A stretch of 64,000 bases of DNA from Corynebacterium pseudotuberculosis (GCF_002155265.1 NZ_CP021251.1:1116001-1180000), one strand, 5' to 3'. Counted from the first letter of the stretch, positions 47,019-55,935 are shown. A program made the numbers and translations. The notes: generated by a model not told the origin, from the sequence alone.

Positions 47019-47687
47019 ATGGGCATAGGGGGTTTTCTCATGCACTGGCTAAACCTTGGGACTGATTCGCAGCAGTCGTACTCTTTCATGCGTCGTCATT
47101 CATTGCTATTAGCATTCATGATCTTCTGTGCACTCATGCTCACCGCATGCGTTCGTGATACTGCTAAAGAATCTGTGAGCGCACTCCTTGCACATCCGAC
47201 ATCGGAAAATGCACACCCTGATTTTCCCGAAGTCATGGAGCCAAATCCTAAGGATCCTAATTTCTCGTTTTTTGACCCGTGTACGGATGTGCCTGCGGAA
47301 ACTTATGAGCGGGCGGGGATTCGGCAAACTCGTGGTGGGTTTTTCGGGCATCCTGGTATGAATCGAGCCCACTGCCATTTTTTCGTTGAAAGTTTGGGAG
47401 CCTCTGATGATTTAGCGATGGTGGGATCAATGGTGATTTCTTATGAGGAAACAATTCAACGGGAAGAGCTTGTCTTATATAAAGGGGAGGGGGTGCCCAA
47501 CGGTGTCTATTTTACAAAGAATAGGGATCCTTCTTTAGGGCTAGGCACGGAATGCACAGCATACGTTCCTACGAAAAGAGGAAGAGTTTGGGCCTTTTAC
47601 CGGCTGGGCGACGAAAACGATACTGATCAAGAGCGTGCATGTCGTAGCGCAATGGAAATCTTGAAGGAAATCACAAGGGGGCTGTGA
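47019..47687 (+). CDS. DUF3558-type lipoprotein
   Basis: 222 residues from the ATG at 47019, which has the better Shine-Dalgarno (AAGGGGGAG); a start at 47088 (MRRHSLLLAFMIFCALMLTAC) would give a more usual signal peptide with lipobox LTAC. The mature domain has the DUF3558 pattern: FFDPCTDVPAETYERAGI, a conserved Cys in ...MNRAHCHFF, and a second Cys pair later (GTECTAYV, ERACRSAMEIL). DUF3558 lipoproteins often neighbour ESX/PPE-like genes in actinobacteria. Overlaps the next gene by 4 bases. Confidence 0.7.
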   Translation: MGIGGFLMHWLNLGTDSQQSYSFMRRHSLLLAFMIFCALMLTACVRDTAKESVSALLAHPTSENAHPDFPEVMEPNPKDPNFSFFDPCTDVPAETYERAGIRQTRGGFFGHPGMNRAHCHFFVESLGASDDLAMVGSMVISYEETIQREELVLYKGEGVPNGVYFTKNRDPSLGLGTECTAYVPTKRGRVWAFYRLGDENDTDQERACRSAMEILKEITRGL

Positions 47688-49237
47688 TGTTAGAGCTTGG
47701 AATCAATAATGATTATTTACAAAAATCGATAAAAGAACTTGACGAAATTAGAAAATTTTCTAAACAGATACAAAATGAAATACTAAAAGCCAACATTTCC
47801 GGCGCGTATTCTCCGCTTATTGGACTTGATCAAATTGGAGCTAACCACGGGATCGTGCTTAAAGGGGGAGTTGGTTCGGCTTCTGCAGTGCTGCAATCGC
47901 TGACGCAACAGATCGGTTGGCTGCACGATGCACTCCGCGCAAGCTATGGGGCTCTGACGGGGCAAGAAGATTATGCTCGCCGAGGAATAGATATTGCGGA
48001 TGAAGGCGGCTCAGTGGGTGGAGAACCAGTTTGCTTCCCTATGCGCCCAGAAGCAGCTTATGAAAATTTCTCTTTTTCGCATCCGGTAGTCGTACAGCCA
48101 GTGACAATGGACGCTCTGGTCCAGGGGCTAGCAGCTACTCAAGAACAAGAGGTCTTTTTCGGGATGCAAAGTTGGTCAGATATGTCTCGTTTGTCGGCAG
48201 AAGTCGCCATGCGTTTACGTAAAGTAGCAGCAGAGTTGGCTGGCGGAAATAAAGGCGAGGTTATTGATCGCGCAGTAGAACGAATTAATGAAGTAGCTCA
48301 AACCAGTGAGATTTTCTCCGGTAATGCGAAAGCCATGGCAGAGGATGTTTCTAAACTCATTGGTATTAAAACAATGTTGTGGCTGGAAGCAGCGACGGCG
48401 AATTCTGGCATCAAAGCCATCACAGAACCCGCTGCAAGAGTGGCATCAGAAAGAGCGGCTCTTTTGCATTTCCAACAAAAACTTCAACGTATCGTCGACC
48501 GGTCAGTGCCTGACATTCGCAATCTAATGGGAGCGAATATTTCGACTGAATCCGGCGGGGGTAGCGCAGAAGTAGGCATGGATGATGTTGCAGGCAATGG
48601 GCGCCCCACTACAGCTGGACTTGAAGTAACAGGTATTAACACGGGAAGTCGCCTTGGTGCGCAAGGCACAAACTTTGTCTCGCCGTCGTTTGATTCTGTG
48701 AATAATGCTCAGCACCAGTTGCAGAAAGTGGGATCAGACAGTGTGGAAACACACATGGCGCATGCGGCAGGGCTATCTCATGGGGCGTTGAGCGATCCAT
48801 CACGATTCGGAGTTGCACATGCCATCCCACATGGGATGGGTCATACAGCACAAAATAATGGCCTGAACGCGTTAGGTTTGCCGATTTCAGGTATGAATGC
48901 GAATAAGAGCGGAGCTTCTGGGGCATCGCGTTTCTCCATGCCCGGGAAGAGCCACATTCCCCATACTGCAGACTCTTTTCGACAGACCGGAACTAGGCAG
49001 CAGTGGTCTGGGCATTCAATGCATGGCGAACCTCTTGGCAGCGCCACCCGCCAAAACCAATCAGCAGGCCGCATGATGCCAATGATGACGACTCCTCCCG
49101 GAGCATCGCAGGGCGATAAGCGCGGAAAAGTTAAGTCGGTGACAAGCCCAGTTGAAGTCGACAAAAATATTGCCGCTCTCATCGGAGAACGCAGCGCCGT
49201 AGTCCCCGGAGTCATTGGAAGCTGGGTGCGACAATAA
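47684..49237 (+). CDS. PPE-like/WXG-type putative secreted protein
   Basis: 517 residues, not assigned to a named family. The N-terminal roughly 260 residues are helical (LQSLTQQIGWLHDALRASYG; FFGMQSWSDMSRLSAEVAMR) and resemble PPE/ESX-substrate helical hairpins. The middle from about 280 is a low-complexity Gly/Ser/His/Met-rich region. The C-terminus ERSAVVPGVIGSWV resembles the conserved (P)xVPGVIG ending of actinobacterial PPE-like proteins. No toxin domain seen. ATG overlaps the DUF3558 gene stop region, so the two are translationally coupled and probably act together at the envelope. Confidence 0.55.
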   Translation: MMLELGINNDYLQKSIKELDEIRKFSKQIQNEILKANISGAYSPLIGLDQIGANHGIVLKGGVGSASAVLQSLTQQIGWLHDALRASYGALTGQEDYARRGIDIADEGGSVGGEPVCFPMRPEAAYENFSFSHPVVVQPVTMDALVQGLAATQEQEVFFGMQSWSDMSRLSAEVAMRLRKVAAELAGGNKGEVIDRAVERINEVAQTSEIFSGNAKAMAEDVSKLIGIKTMLWLEAATANSGIKAITEPAARVASERAALLHFQQKLQRIVDRSVPDIRNLMGANISTESGGGSAEVGMDDVAGNGRPTTAGLEVTGINTGSRLGAQGTNFVSPSFDSVNNAQHQLQKVGSDSVETHMAHAAGLSHGALSDPSRFGVAHAIPHGMGHTAQNNGLNALGLPISGMNANKSGASGASRFSMPGKSHIPHTADSFRQTGTRQQWSGHSMHGEPLGSATRQNQSAGRMMPMMTTPPGASQGDKRGKVKSVTSPVEVDKNIAALIGERSAVVPGVIGSWVRQ

Positions 49238-49270
49238 TATTTTGGCGCGGGAGCAGATAATGTGGGGAGA

Positions 49271-49825
49271 ATGAACGACGTTGATCTCGTCGTGCTTGTC
49301 GACGCACAAGGTAATCCGACCGGCACCGCTCCCAAATCTACAGTCCATACCCACGATACGCCTCTCCACCTGGCTTTTTCCTGCTATGTCCTGGGTCCCG
49401 ATGGAAAAATCTTGGTGACTCGGCGAGCATTGAGTAAAAAAACATGGCCAGGCGTATGGACTAACTCAGCCTGTGGACATTTACTTCCCCACGAAACAGC
49501 TGCCGAAGCCGCCATGCGACGCGTTCCCCACGAGATTGGTCTCCCTCGTGGGGAAATAAAAAACCTGGTGTGCGTTTTGCCAGATTTTCGGTACCGGGCC
49601 ACAGCTTCCCAGGGAATCGTTGAATGGGAAATCTGTCCTGTTTTTATCGCATATATCGATGAACCCCTTCTTTTACGTCCTAGAGCAGATGAAATAGATT
49701 CACTTTCTTGGGTGAATCCTAAAGACCTTTTCATCGCTGTAGACTCTGCACCTTTTGCTTTTAGCCCATGGATGGTCGAACAACTTACGCATGAAGCATT
49801 ACGGCGCAAACTAACTAACAAATAG
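49271..49825 (+). CDS. idi: Isopentenyl-diphosphate delta-isomerase, type I
   Basis: Converts IPP to DMAPP for isoprenoid synthesis. 184 residues from ATG at 49271 (MNDVDLVVLVD). Nudix-fold motifs: HLAFSCYVLGPDGKILVTRR, the catalytic Cys in WTNSACGHLLPHET, the Glu-rich block, and the second catalytic Glu in GIVEWEICPVFIAY. Three partial iterated-motif copies lie in 49488-49558, one encoding GLPRGEIKN. Confidence 0.95.
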   Translation: MNDVDLVVLVDAQGNPTGTAPKSTVHTHDTPLHLAFSCYVLGPDGKILVTRRALSKKTWPGVWTNSACGHLLPHETAAEAAMRRVPHEIGLPRGEIKNLVCVLPDFRYRATASQGIVEWEICPVFIAYIDEPLLLRPRADEIDSLSWVNPKDLFIAVDSAPFAFSPWMVEQLTHEALRRKLTNK

Positions 49826-49843
49826 TTGGTTGACTCCTACAAC

Positions 49844-49874
49844 AGCACCGAAGCCATAAAGGTCGGTGCTTTTT
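49844..49874 (+). terminator. Terminator after idi
   Basis: AGCACCGA (49844-49851) pairs with TCGGTGCT (49863-49870), followed by TTTTT. Just downstream, the facing motif copies at 49889-49924 form a further inverted repeat. Confidence 0.8.
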
Positions 49875-49888
49875 GCATGCGTTACCTA

Positions 49889-49924
49889 ATCCGTGGGGAA
49901 TATTTACTCGAATTCCCCACGGAG
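49889..49924. repeat. Facing pair of iterated-motif copies (hairpin)
   Basis: CCGTGGGGAAT at about 49891-49901 and ATTCCCCACGG at 49912-49922 are exact reverse complements separated by about 10 bases. They stand between idi and the last codons of the esterase gene (stop side at 49904), a terminator-like position for the minus strand. Confidence 0.6.
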
Positions 49925-51175
49925 GGGGTTGGTGCGCAGCTGCGCACCGACCCCATCAACGCACACCTCTAATCCACTGGTGTCTTTACGATATTGAGGC
50001 CAGCTCGGAGCGTTGCCGCGAACAAACCTCAAAAGTATCCCCCGTGGGGAATCTGGCTGGCTGTCTCTGGAGTGAAAGAGGAGACGGAGATCGCTGCAGT
50101 GGGTGGCTTCATGATCACTTGAGCTGGTGTACCGGAGATACCAGGTATCGCCATATGTGCGTTTGAGCGTTTGTTTTACCCAGCGATGGATCATCGAAGT
50201 CCCGGTGAGAGCACGGAAAAAATCTGGCCTGGTGGAGTTTTGCTCAATGTATTCGGGTGTGGCTCCCATCTGCCGGGCGACGCGTTTTCGCAGTGGGCGC
50301 AACCATGTCGAGGTGTCTGCTTGTTGCGCTGCGGGGAGTTGGTAAAGCTCGCGGTCGGTGGAACTAATAATGATGGGGATAGCCGTGAGTTCGTTGGGGT
50401 CGTAGTTCCAGGGGCCGAGAGCTAAGTCAGTGGGGAAGTAACGTTTGTAGCGGTTGTAGCCTTTTTCGAGACGCTTGCGGCGTAGCTCTTCGAGACCAGA
50501 TTGGGTAATCGGCGCGGATAGCGCCCACCGGAGTGCTGCTTTGCGGCGTTTCATTTCCCCACGGGGGAAGCTTGGCGACGCCGCCCACACCCGCCGAAAC
50601 ATCCCCCGATAGTGGTCGCGCCGGGTAAGCCAGAGTGCTATTCCGGCCCCTGCGGATTGACCAAAAAGAGTGACGTTGGTGGGATCGCCACCAAAGTCTT
50701 CAATGTGGTTTTGGATCCATTCGAGGGCGAGTGCGCAGTCGTCGATGCCTCGATAGTGATGAGGGGGGTCGTCGTGAAAGCGTGCAAAGCCTTGGATTCC
50801 GAGTCGGTAGTCGATGCTGACCACGATGACCCCTGTTTGGGCTAGGGCAGTTCCATCGAAGGAGAATTCGTTGCGAGAACCGGAGTCGTAGCCGCCGCCA
50901 TGGATGACTGCTATGACCGGAAGATCGTTGAATTTTCTGGCATGAGCAGGCGTTGTTACTGTGAGGTGAAGCTGTGTCCGTAGGTTGTTGTGCGCTGCGG
51001 GATCTTTGCTCTCCGTGGGGGAATACACGTGGAGTGCGGGGGCAAATTCGCTGGTGAGCTTCCCATAGACAATAGGGTCATAGGTGGCCACGTTGCCATG
51101 ATCGTGATGATGGATCGTGCCGGTGAAGGTACCGCCGGGGCAGGTAATGAGCTGCGAAGATGCGCTTTCGGACAT
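49904..51175 (-). CDS. Type B carboxylesterase
   Basis: Alpha/beta hydrolase of the carboxylesterase type B family, 423 residues, no signal peptide. Oxyanion hole VIHGGGYDSGSRNE, nucleophile elbow TLFGQSAGAGIALWL (Ser near 177), catalytic His near SSSDHEATHCSD. Substrate unknown. Exact motif copies at 50040-50049 and 50557-50566 encode PRGI/PRGEM segments. Its start codon is only 32 bases from that of the divergent M3 peptidase. Confidence 0.88.
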   Translation of the reverse strand: MSESASSQLITCPGGTFTGTIHHHDHGNVATYDPIVYGKLTSEFAPALHVYSPTESKDPAAHNNLRTQLHLTVTTPAHARKFNDLPVIAVIHGGGYDSGSRNEFSFDGTALAQTGVIVVSIDYRLGIQGFARFHDDPPHHYRGIDDCALALEWIQNHIEDFGGDPTNVTLFGQSAGAGIALWLTRRDHYRGMFRRVWAASPSFPRGEMKRRKAALRWALSAPITQSGLEELRRKRLEKGYNRYKRYFPTDLALGPWNYDPNELTAIPIIISSTDRELYQLPAAQQADTSTWLRPLRKRVARQMGATPEYIEQNSTRPDFFRALTGTSMIHRWVKQTLKRTYGDTWYLRYTSSSDHEATHCSDLRLLFHSRDSQPDSPRGILLRFVRGNAPSWPQYRKDTSGLEVCVDGVGAQLRTNPLRGEFE

Positions 51176-51207
51176 ATCGGTTACTTTAGCAACTACGATT
51201 GTGATCT

Positions 51208-53286
51208 ATGACGTTACCTGTATCCAATCCTTTGTTAGAAGAGTCCTCGCTGCCGTACCAGCTTCCGCCGTTTCGAGATATTTCAGTAGAGCATTTTCTC
51301 CCAGCATTTGAAGCAGCGCTGGCCACGCATGTCCAAGAGATCACGCAGATAACAGACAACGCAGAAACTCCGTCGTGGGAAAATACCGTGGAAGCACTGG
51401 AGCGCAGCGGGCGAGACTTAGAGCGCGTGGCGTCAGTATTTTTTAACCTCCATTCGACAGACTCCTCTGCGGAAATGGACGAGATTGCGGCACGGGTCGC
51501 TCCATTGCTGGCTGAACATTCAGATGCGATCTATTTGAATTCTGAGCTGTTCACACGTTTAGAGGCGGTCGCGGCCCCGGAGGACGCCGAGTCGAAGCGG
51601 CTGCATGAGCATGTACTGAGGACGTTTCGTCGTCACGGAGCAGGTTTGGGCGAATCTGAGATGGCTCGATTACGCGAGATTAATTCTCGTTTGTCTGTGC
51701 TTGCCGATTCGTTTGGCCGCAATCTGCTCGCAGATACCAAAGCACTTGCCGCCCAGTTTCCCCACGGGGAGGAATTGGAGGGACTGAGCCCCGGACGCCT
51801 CGCCTCGGCGGCTGCGGACGCGGAGGCAGCAGGCGTAGACGGGTTCGTTATTCCGCTTGAGCTTCCTACTGTGCAAGCTGAGCAGGGGAGTCTTGTTCGA
51901 CATGAGGCGCGGGCGCGGTTGTATGAGGCGTCGCAGCGCAGGGGTGCTGAGTCGAATGCGGAGATTGTTGTGGAAACTGTGCAGTTACGTGCAGAGCGGG
52001 CTGCATTATTGGGTTATCAAACGCATGCCGATTATGTGATCGCGGAGGAAACAGCGGGTTCGGCCGCGGCCGCGCGAGATTTATTGTTTGATTTGGCACC
52101 GGCTGCTGCGGCGAATGCGCGCGGCGAGTACAAGCTTCTCGACGAAGCCTCCCGTGGGGAATCTGAGGAATGGGCGCAGGAATCGACGATGGAGGGGGCG
52201 GATTGGCCCTATTGGGAATCGAAGGTGCGTGCTCGTGATTTTGCCCTAGATGAGGAGAAACTCTCACAGTATTTCCCTTTGCAGCAGGTGTTGCGCGACG
52301 GAGTCTTCTATGCGGCTAATCGCCTGTACGGAATTACAGTGATTTCTCGCCCGGATCTGGATGGCTACGCGGAGGGGGTCGAGGTCTGGGAAGTCAAAGA
52401 CGCAAATGGTGAGGGAATTGGTCTGTTTTTGACGGATTACTTTGGGCGTTCGTCGAAACGCGGTGGCGCGTGGATGAGCAGTTTTATGAATCAGTCAGAT
52501 TTGTTGGGAACTAAGCCCGTTGTGGTGAATGTGATGGGTATTACCAAGCCTGCTGATGGCTCAGATGCCCTTCTCAGCATCGATTCTTTGCGGACGGTGT
52601 TCCACGAATTTGGGCATGCGCTTCACGGACTGTTGTCTAAGGTGCGTTATCCCACGTTCTCGGGTACTAGTGTCCCACGAGATTATGTGGAGTTCCCCTC
52701 TCAGATTAATGAAAACTGGGCGTTTGATCCCGCCATCTTGAAGAATTTTGCGCGTCACGTGGATACCGGTGAAGTTATTCCGGACGAGTTGGTTGCTGCG
52801 ATTGGGAAGGCTCGCCAGTTTGGCCAGGGATTTGCTACGACGGAGTATCTGTCTGCAGCTGTCATCGATCTCGCATGGCATTCGTTGACCCAGGAAGAAG
52901 CAGCACAGCTGTCTCCATCAGATATTGCGGAATTTGAGCGCAAAGCATTGGAGGAAGCCGGATTAGATGTAGAGCATATTCAGCCTCGGTATAAGTCCAC
53001 TTACTTTAACCATATTTTTTCTGGTGGATATTCGGCGGGCTACTACTCCTATCTGTGGGCAGAAGCGTTGGATGCCGATGGCTTTGACTGGTTCACTGAG
53101 CAAGGAGCCGCAGGCGTGGCGGCGTCGGAAAGCGCGGCTAGGGACGCCGGGCAAAAATTCCGCGACCTTGTGCTATCGCGTGGCGGTGCGGATGATTTCA
53201 CTGCGGCGTTTGAAGCACTGCGGGGACGCGCTAAAGATGTTGGGCCGTTATTGCGTCGTCGTGGCTTGGCTGGGACGGTGCAATAG
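51208..53286 (+). CDS. M3-family zinc oligopeptidase (Dcp/OpdA type)
   Basis: Cytoplasmic metallopeptidase of 692 residues degrading short peptides. The zinc motif HEFGHALHG lies near residue 463, with the third ligand Glu in the following EFPSQINENW region; the Tyr/His-rich GGYSAGYYSYLWAE segment near the C-terminus is typical of M3. ATG at 51208 is preceded by TACGATT, a possible -10 of a leaderless transcript. Exact iterated motif at 51760-51769 (FPHGEELEG) and imperfect at 52150-52159. Confidence 0.95.
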   Translation: MTLPVSNPLLEESSLPYQLPPFRDISVEHFLPAFEAALATHVQEITQITDNAETPSWENTVEALERSGRDLERVASVFFNLHSTDSSAEMDEIAARVAPLLAEHSDAIYLNSELFTRLEAVAAPEDAESKRLHEHVLRTFRRHGAGLGESEMARLREINSRLSVLADSFGRNLLADTKALAAQFPHGEELEGLSPGRLASAAADAEAAGVDGFVIPLELPTVQAEQGSLVRHEARARLYEASQRRGAESNAEIVVETVQLRAERAALLGYQTHADYVIAEETAGSAAAARDLLFDLAPAAAANARGEYKLLDEASRGESEEWAQESTMEGADWPYWESKVRARDFALDEEKLSQYFPLQQVLRDGVFYAANRLYGITVISRPDLDGYAEGVEVWEVKDANGEGIGLFLTDYFGRSSKRGGAWMSSFMNQSDLLGTKPVVVNVMGITKPADGSDALLSIDSLRTVFHEFGHALHGLLSKVRYPTFSGTSVPRDYVEFPSQINENWAFDPAILKNFARHVDTGEVIPDELVAAIGKARQFGQGFATTEYLSAAVIDLAWHSLTQEEAAQLSPSDIAEFERKALEEAGLDVEHIQPRYKSTYFNHIFSGGYSAGYYSYLWAEALDADGFDWFTEQGAAGVAASESAARDAGQKFRDLVLSRGGADDFTAAFEALRGRAKDVGPLLRRRGLAGTVQ

Positions 53287-53291
53287 GGGTG

Positions 53292-53510
53292 ATGGAGCAG
53301 GTGACGGGTTTTATTGATTCGGCGAGTCAATTTTTAACATCGGCGCCTTTATGGCTGCAAGCACCACTAGTTTTGATCGTCGTGGTGCCTGTGTGCGGTG
53401 TGCTGGCATTAGTGTGGCTTCGGCTTATCGACGTCCTAGGAGCCCGCATTCTTCGCATCCTGATGTCCGTGCGGGCTAAAGTAGAAGCTCGAATGAGGTC
53501 AACTAAGTAA
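53292..53510 (+). CDS. Small membrane protein
   Basis: 72 residues from the ATG at 53292 (a GTG is 3 bases before). N-terminal amphipathic stretch, one strong membrane helix (APLVLIVVVPVCGVLALVWL) and a basic C-terminal tail (VRAKVEARMRSTK). Begins 5 bases after the M3 peptidase stop, so probably co-transcribed. Function unknown. Confidence 0.65.
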   Translation: MEQVTGFIDSASQFLTSAPLWLQAPLVLIVVVPVCGVLALVWLRLIDVLGARILRILMSVRAKVEARMRSTK

Positions 53511-53552
53511 CTACGGGGCTTGCGCGCCCCACGTAAGTGGAAAGTGTGAATA

Positions 53553-53693
53553 ATGGCTAATCCAGAGGAGCTGCGTAAACGGGACCAGCAGCTTCCGCGT
53601 AGGAAGCGGAAGTACCCACAGTCTCGGGTAACTCAGGCCTTGTACCTGCTTATTGCACTAGTCGTGATCGCCTGGTTAGTCAGCCTTATATAG
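53553..53693 (+). CDS. Very small single-span membrane protein
   Basis: 46 residues: MANPEELRKRDQQLPRRKRK, a strongly basic N-terminus, followed by one hydrophobic helix (ALYLLIALVVIAWLVSLI) ending at the stop. The charge pattern suits a type I-in/C-out anchor. It lies 42 bases after another small membrane gene and directly before a perfect terminator, which supports expression. Function unknown. Confidence 0.6.
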   Translation: MANPEELRKRDQQLPRRKRKYPQSRVTQALYLLIALVVIAWLVSLI

Positions 53694-53700
53694 GTTGCGC

Positions 53701-53738
53701 ATAAAGGCCCATTTCCCCACGGGGAAATGGGCCTTTAT
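53701..53738. terminator. Perfect terminator hairpin built on the iterated motif
   Basis: ATAAAGGCCCATTTCCCC (53701-53718), AC, then the exact complement GGGGAAATGGGCCTTTAT (53721-53738): 18-base perfect arms with a two-base centre in which CCCCACGGGG is the apex. T-rich on one side and A-rich on the other, so it can serve both the small membrane genes and malQ, which converge here. Confidence 0.88.
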
Positions 53739-53748
53739 CAATCCGCGG

Positions 53749-55935
53749 CTAGCGCTTGTTCCGCTTTGACGCGTCCGCTACCGCTTGGAACAAGGGGAGA
53801 TCGGCGATTTCCTCGATGGTCAGGGCTTGGATGTTGCCATCGCAAAGGGGGATGCACCAGTTGGGATACATATCGGAGGTTGTGCCGGGCTGGTTCTGGG
53901 CCCGGCGGTCGCCGACAAGATCCACCAGCGAGGTACAAGTGAGAGCAGAGGGGGTGCCGGCTAGGAACTTGTGGATAGCCGGTATAAGGGTGTCTGCGCT
54001 TCCTCGTTCTTCCCTATTGAGCCCTTGGAAAGCCTCTGGCACTGTGGCCCCGGAGAAGGCACCGGTGTGCTTGACTTCGTCGAGAATCTCGTTTTGCCAA
54101 CGAATATCTTGTTCATGCTCTTGCTCAGGATCGACGGTAAGAATACCGAGCTCTTTACGCAACTCGATGTGCTCGCCAGCAAGAAGTCCCGCGGTAGGAG
54201 GAAGATCGTGCGTGGTCACGGAGGATAGCGCGAGCTCGCGGTATTCGTTTTGGTGCCGCGGCCCACCCGTGGGGGAACTCTCAAACCAAAGCACCGATGT
54301 GCCCATGATTCCGCGTTGTGCAAGGAACTCCTGAACCCATGGCTCGTATGTGCCTAAGTCCTCACCTATCACTACTGCGCCAGCACGCTCTGCTTCAAGC
54401 GCGAGAACGCCGACCAGAGCATTGTGGTCGTAGTTGACATAAGCCCCGGTGGTGGGGGATTGCATGCGGGGGATCCAGAAGAGACGGAAAAGCCCTAGGA
54501 TATGGTCTACTCGAATACCTCCGGCATGACGCAGGACGGTGCGAAGCAGATCGCGCCATGGCACGTAGCCGGCTTCAGCAAGACGGTCGGGATGCCATGG
54601 TGGCTGAGACCAGTCTTGTCCTTGCTGATTGTAATTATCAGGCGGGGCGCCGACGGATGCGCGTGGCGCTAGAGAGTCGGCAAGGCTTTGGGCGTCGGCA
54701 CCGCCAGGGTGGATCCCCACGGCGAGGTCGGCGATGATTCCTATGCTCATGCCTGCGTCGATAGCAGCTGATTGCGCTGCACCCAGCTGCTGATCGCAGA
54801 TCCACTGAAGCCACATGTAGAATTCTGCGGCCTCCTCTGGAGCGGGGATAGCAGCATGGGAGCTGGATGCCGTAAGGTGAGCGATTTCTTGATCTGCACA
54901 CCACAACGCGAAGTCGTAGAGGCCATCACCTTCAGAGGCTACAAAATCGCGGAAGTCCTGTTCACGTGCCGGATCGCGCTCGGCCTCAAAAATTGCATGA
55001 AGCACTTGGAGCTTTGCGTCATAGATCGGGTTGCGTTCAATTTTATCGCTGGAGTGGTTGAGAGCCTTAAACTCAGAAGAAATCTCCTCGATTTCCTTTT
55101 GCAACTCATCGTTAAGGCTGAGGTACTCGGGTATGTCCTCCACGCGGATGTAGATGGGATTAATAAAGCGTCGCGTGGTGGGGAGATAAGGGGAGTCCTC
55201 GACTGGCGGGAAGGGCTCGGCTGCATGCATCGGGTTGACCAAAATATAGTCAGCGTCAGCTTTGTCGGCCACAACTTTGGCCAACTCGCCGAGGTCATGG
55301 AAGTCTCCCATTCCCCACGAGTCATTGCTGCGCACTGAATAGAGCTGAGCCATAACTCCAGTGGCTGGGTTCTCCACAAACGTGCGCGCGGTGGAGAGCT
55401 GCTGCGGGGTGATAATGAGGAAACAGCTGGCAGTGAGCGTGTCGGAGGTCAGCGTGATGGTGTGCCAGCCTAAGGGGAGATCCTGTGGGATCTGGAAAGA
55501 GGCTTCGCCCCATGTGATGCCGTCGACAGTGCGCGGTGGTGTCCAGTTTTCAATTTGGGTGACGTCTGCTGCGACTGAGCCGTCTTCAAGCGTGATTGTG
55601 ATGTCTGCGGGGGAGCCGTCGTGAACATGTACGTTGAAGACGTAAGGGTCTCCTTGCGTAGCGACGACGCAGCGGGGAAGCGGGCGCGTGTCTTCTTCAT
55701 CGCGGCGCTTCTGAATAGCTGCACGGATCTGTTCCTCGCTCGGCATAGGAGCATCGAGCGGCATGTGATCGTTTGGACTGTCCCCGGGTTCATTTCCAAA
55801 GCGAACACCCAACGCACGAAGTGTTTTAACCAGCGTATCGTCGCTGACTTCGGTTACTTCGCCGCCGAATCCGGTAAATGAACAAGAAACTGCATGTGCT
55901 GCTGCGAGTTCGCGCAGCAATTCTGTATAACCCAC
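53749..55935 (-). CDS. malQ: 4-alpha-glucanotransferase
   Basis: Amylomaltase of glycoside hydrolase family 77, transferring maltodextrin units. 728 residues with an N-terminal extension (residues 1-170) of beta-sandwich type common in actinobacterial MalQ. The GH77 core shows the nucleophile Asp in GIRVDHILGLFRLFW, the general acid Glu in VIGEDLGTYEPWVQ, and the third Asp in TTHDLPPTAG. Convergent with the small membrane genes. Partial motif copies at 54265 and 55313. Confidence 0.95.
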   Translation of the reverse strand: MGYTELLRELAAAHAVSCSFTGFGGEVTEVSDDTLVKTLRALGVRFGNEPGDSPNDHMPLDAPMPSEEQIRAAIQKRRDEEDTRPLPRCVVATQGDPYVFNVHVHDGSPADITITLEDGSVAADVTQIENWTPPRTVDGITWGEASFQIPQDLPLGWHTITLTSDTLTASCFLIITPQQLSTARTFVENPATGVMAQLYSVRSNDSWGMGDFHDLGELAKVVADKADADYILVNPMHAAEPFPPVEDSPYLPTTRRFINPIYIRVEDIPEYLSLNDELQKEIEEISSEFKALNHSSDKIERNPIYDAKLQVLHAIFEAERDPAREQDFRDFVASEGDGLYDFALWCADQEIAHLTASSSHAAIPAPEEAAEFYMWLQWICDQQLGAAQSAAIDAGMSIGIIADLAVGIHPGGADAQSLADSLAPRASVGAPPDNYNQQGQDWSQPPWHPDRLAEAGYVPWRDLLRTVLRHAGGIRVDHILGLFRLFWIPRMQSPTTGAYVNYDHNALVGVLALEAERAGAVVIGEDLGTYEPWVQEFLAQRGIMGTSVLWFESSPTGGPRHQNEYRELALSSVTTHDLPPTAGLLAGEHIELRKELGILTVDPEQEHEQDIRWQNEILDEVKHTGAFSGATVPEAFQGLNREERGSADTLIPAIHKFLAGTPSALTCTSLVDLVGDRRAQNQPGTTSDMYPNWCIPLCDGNIQALTIEEIADLPLFQAVADASKRNKR

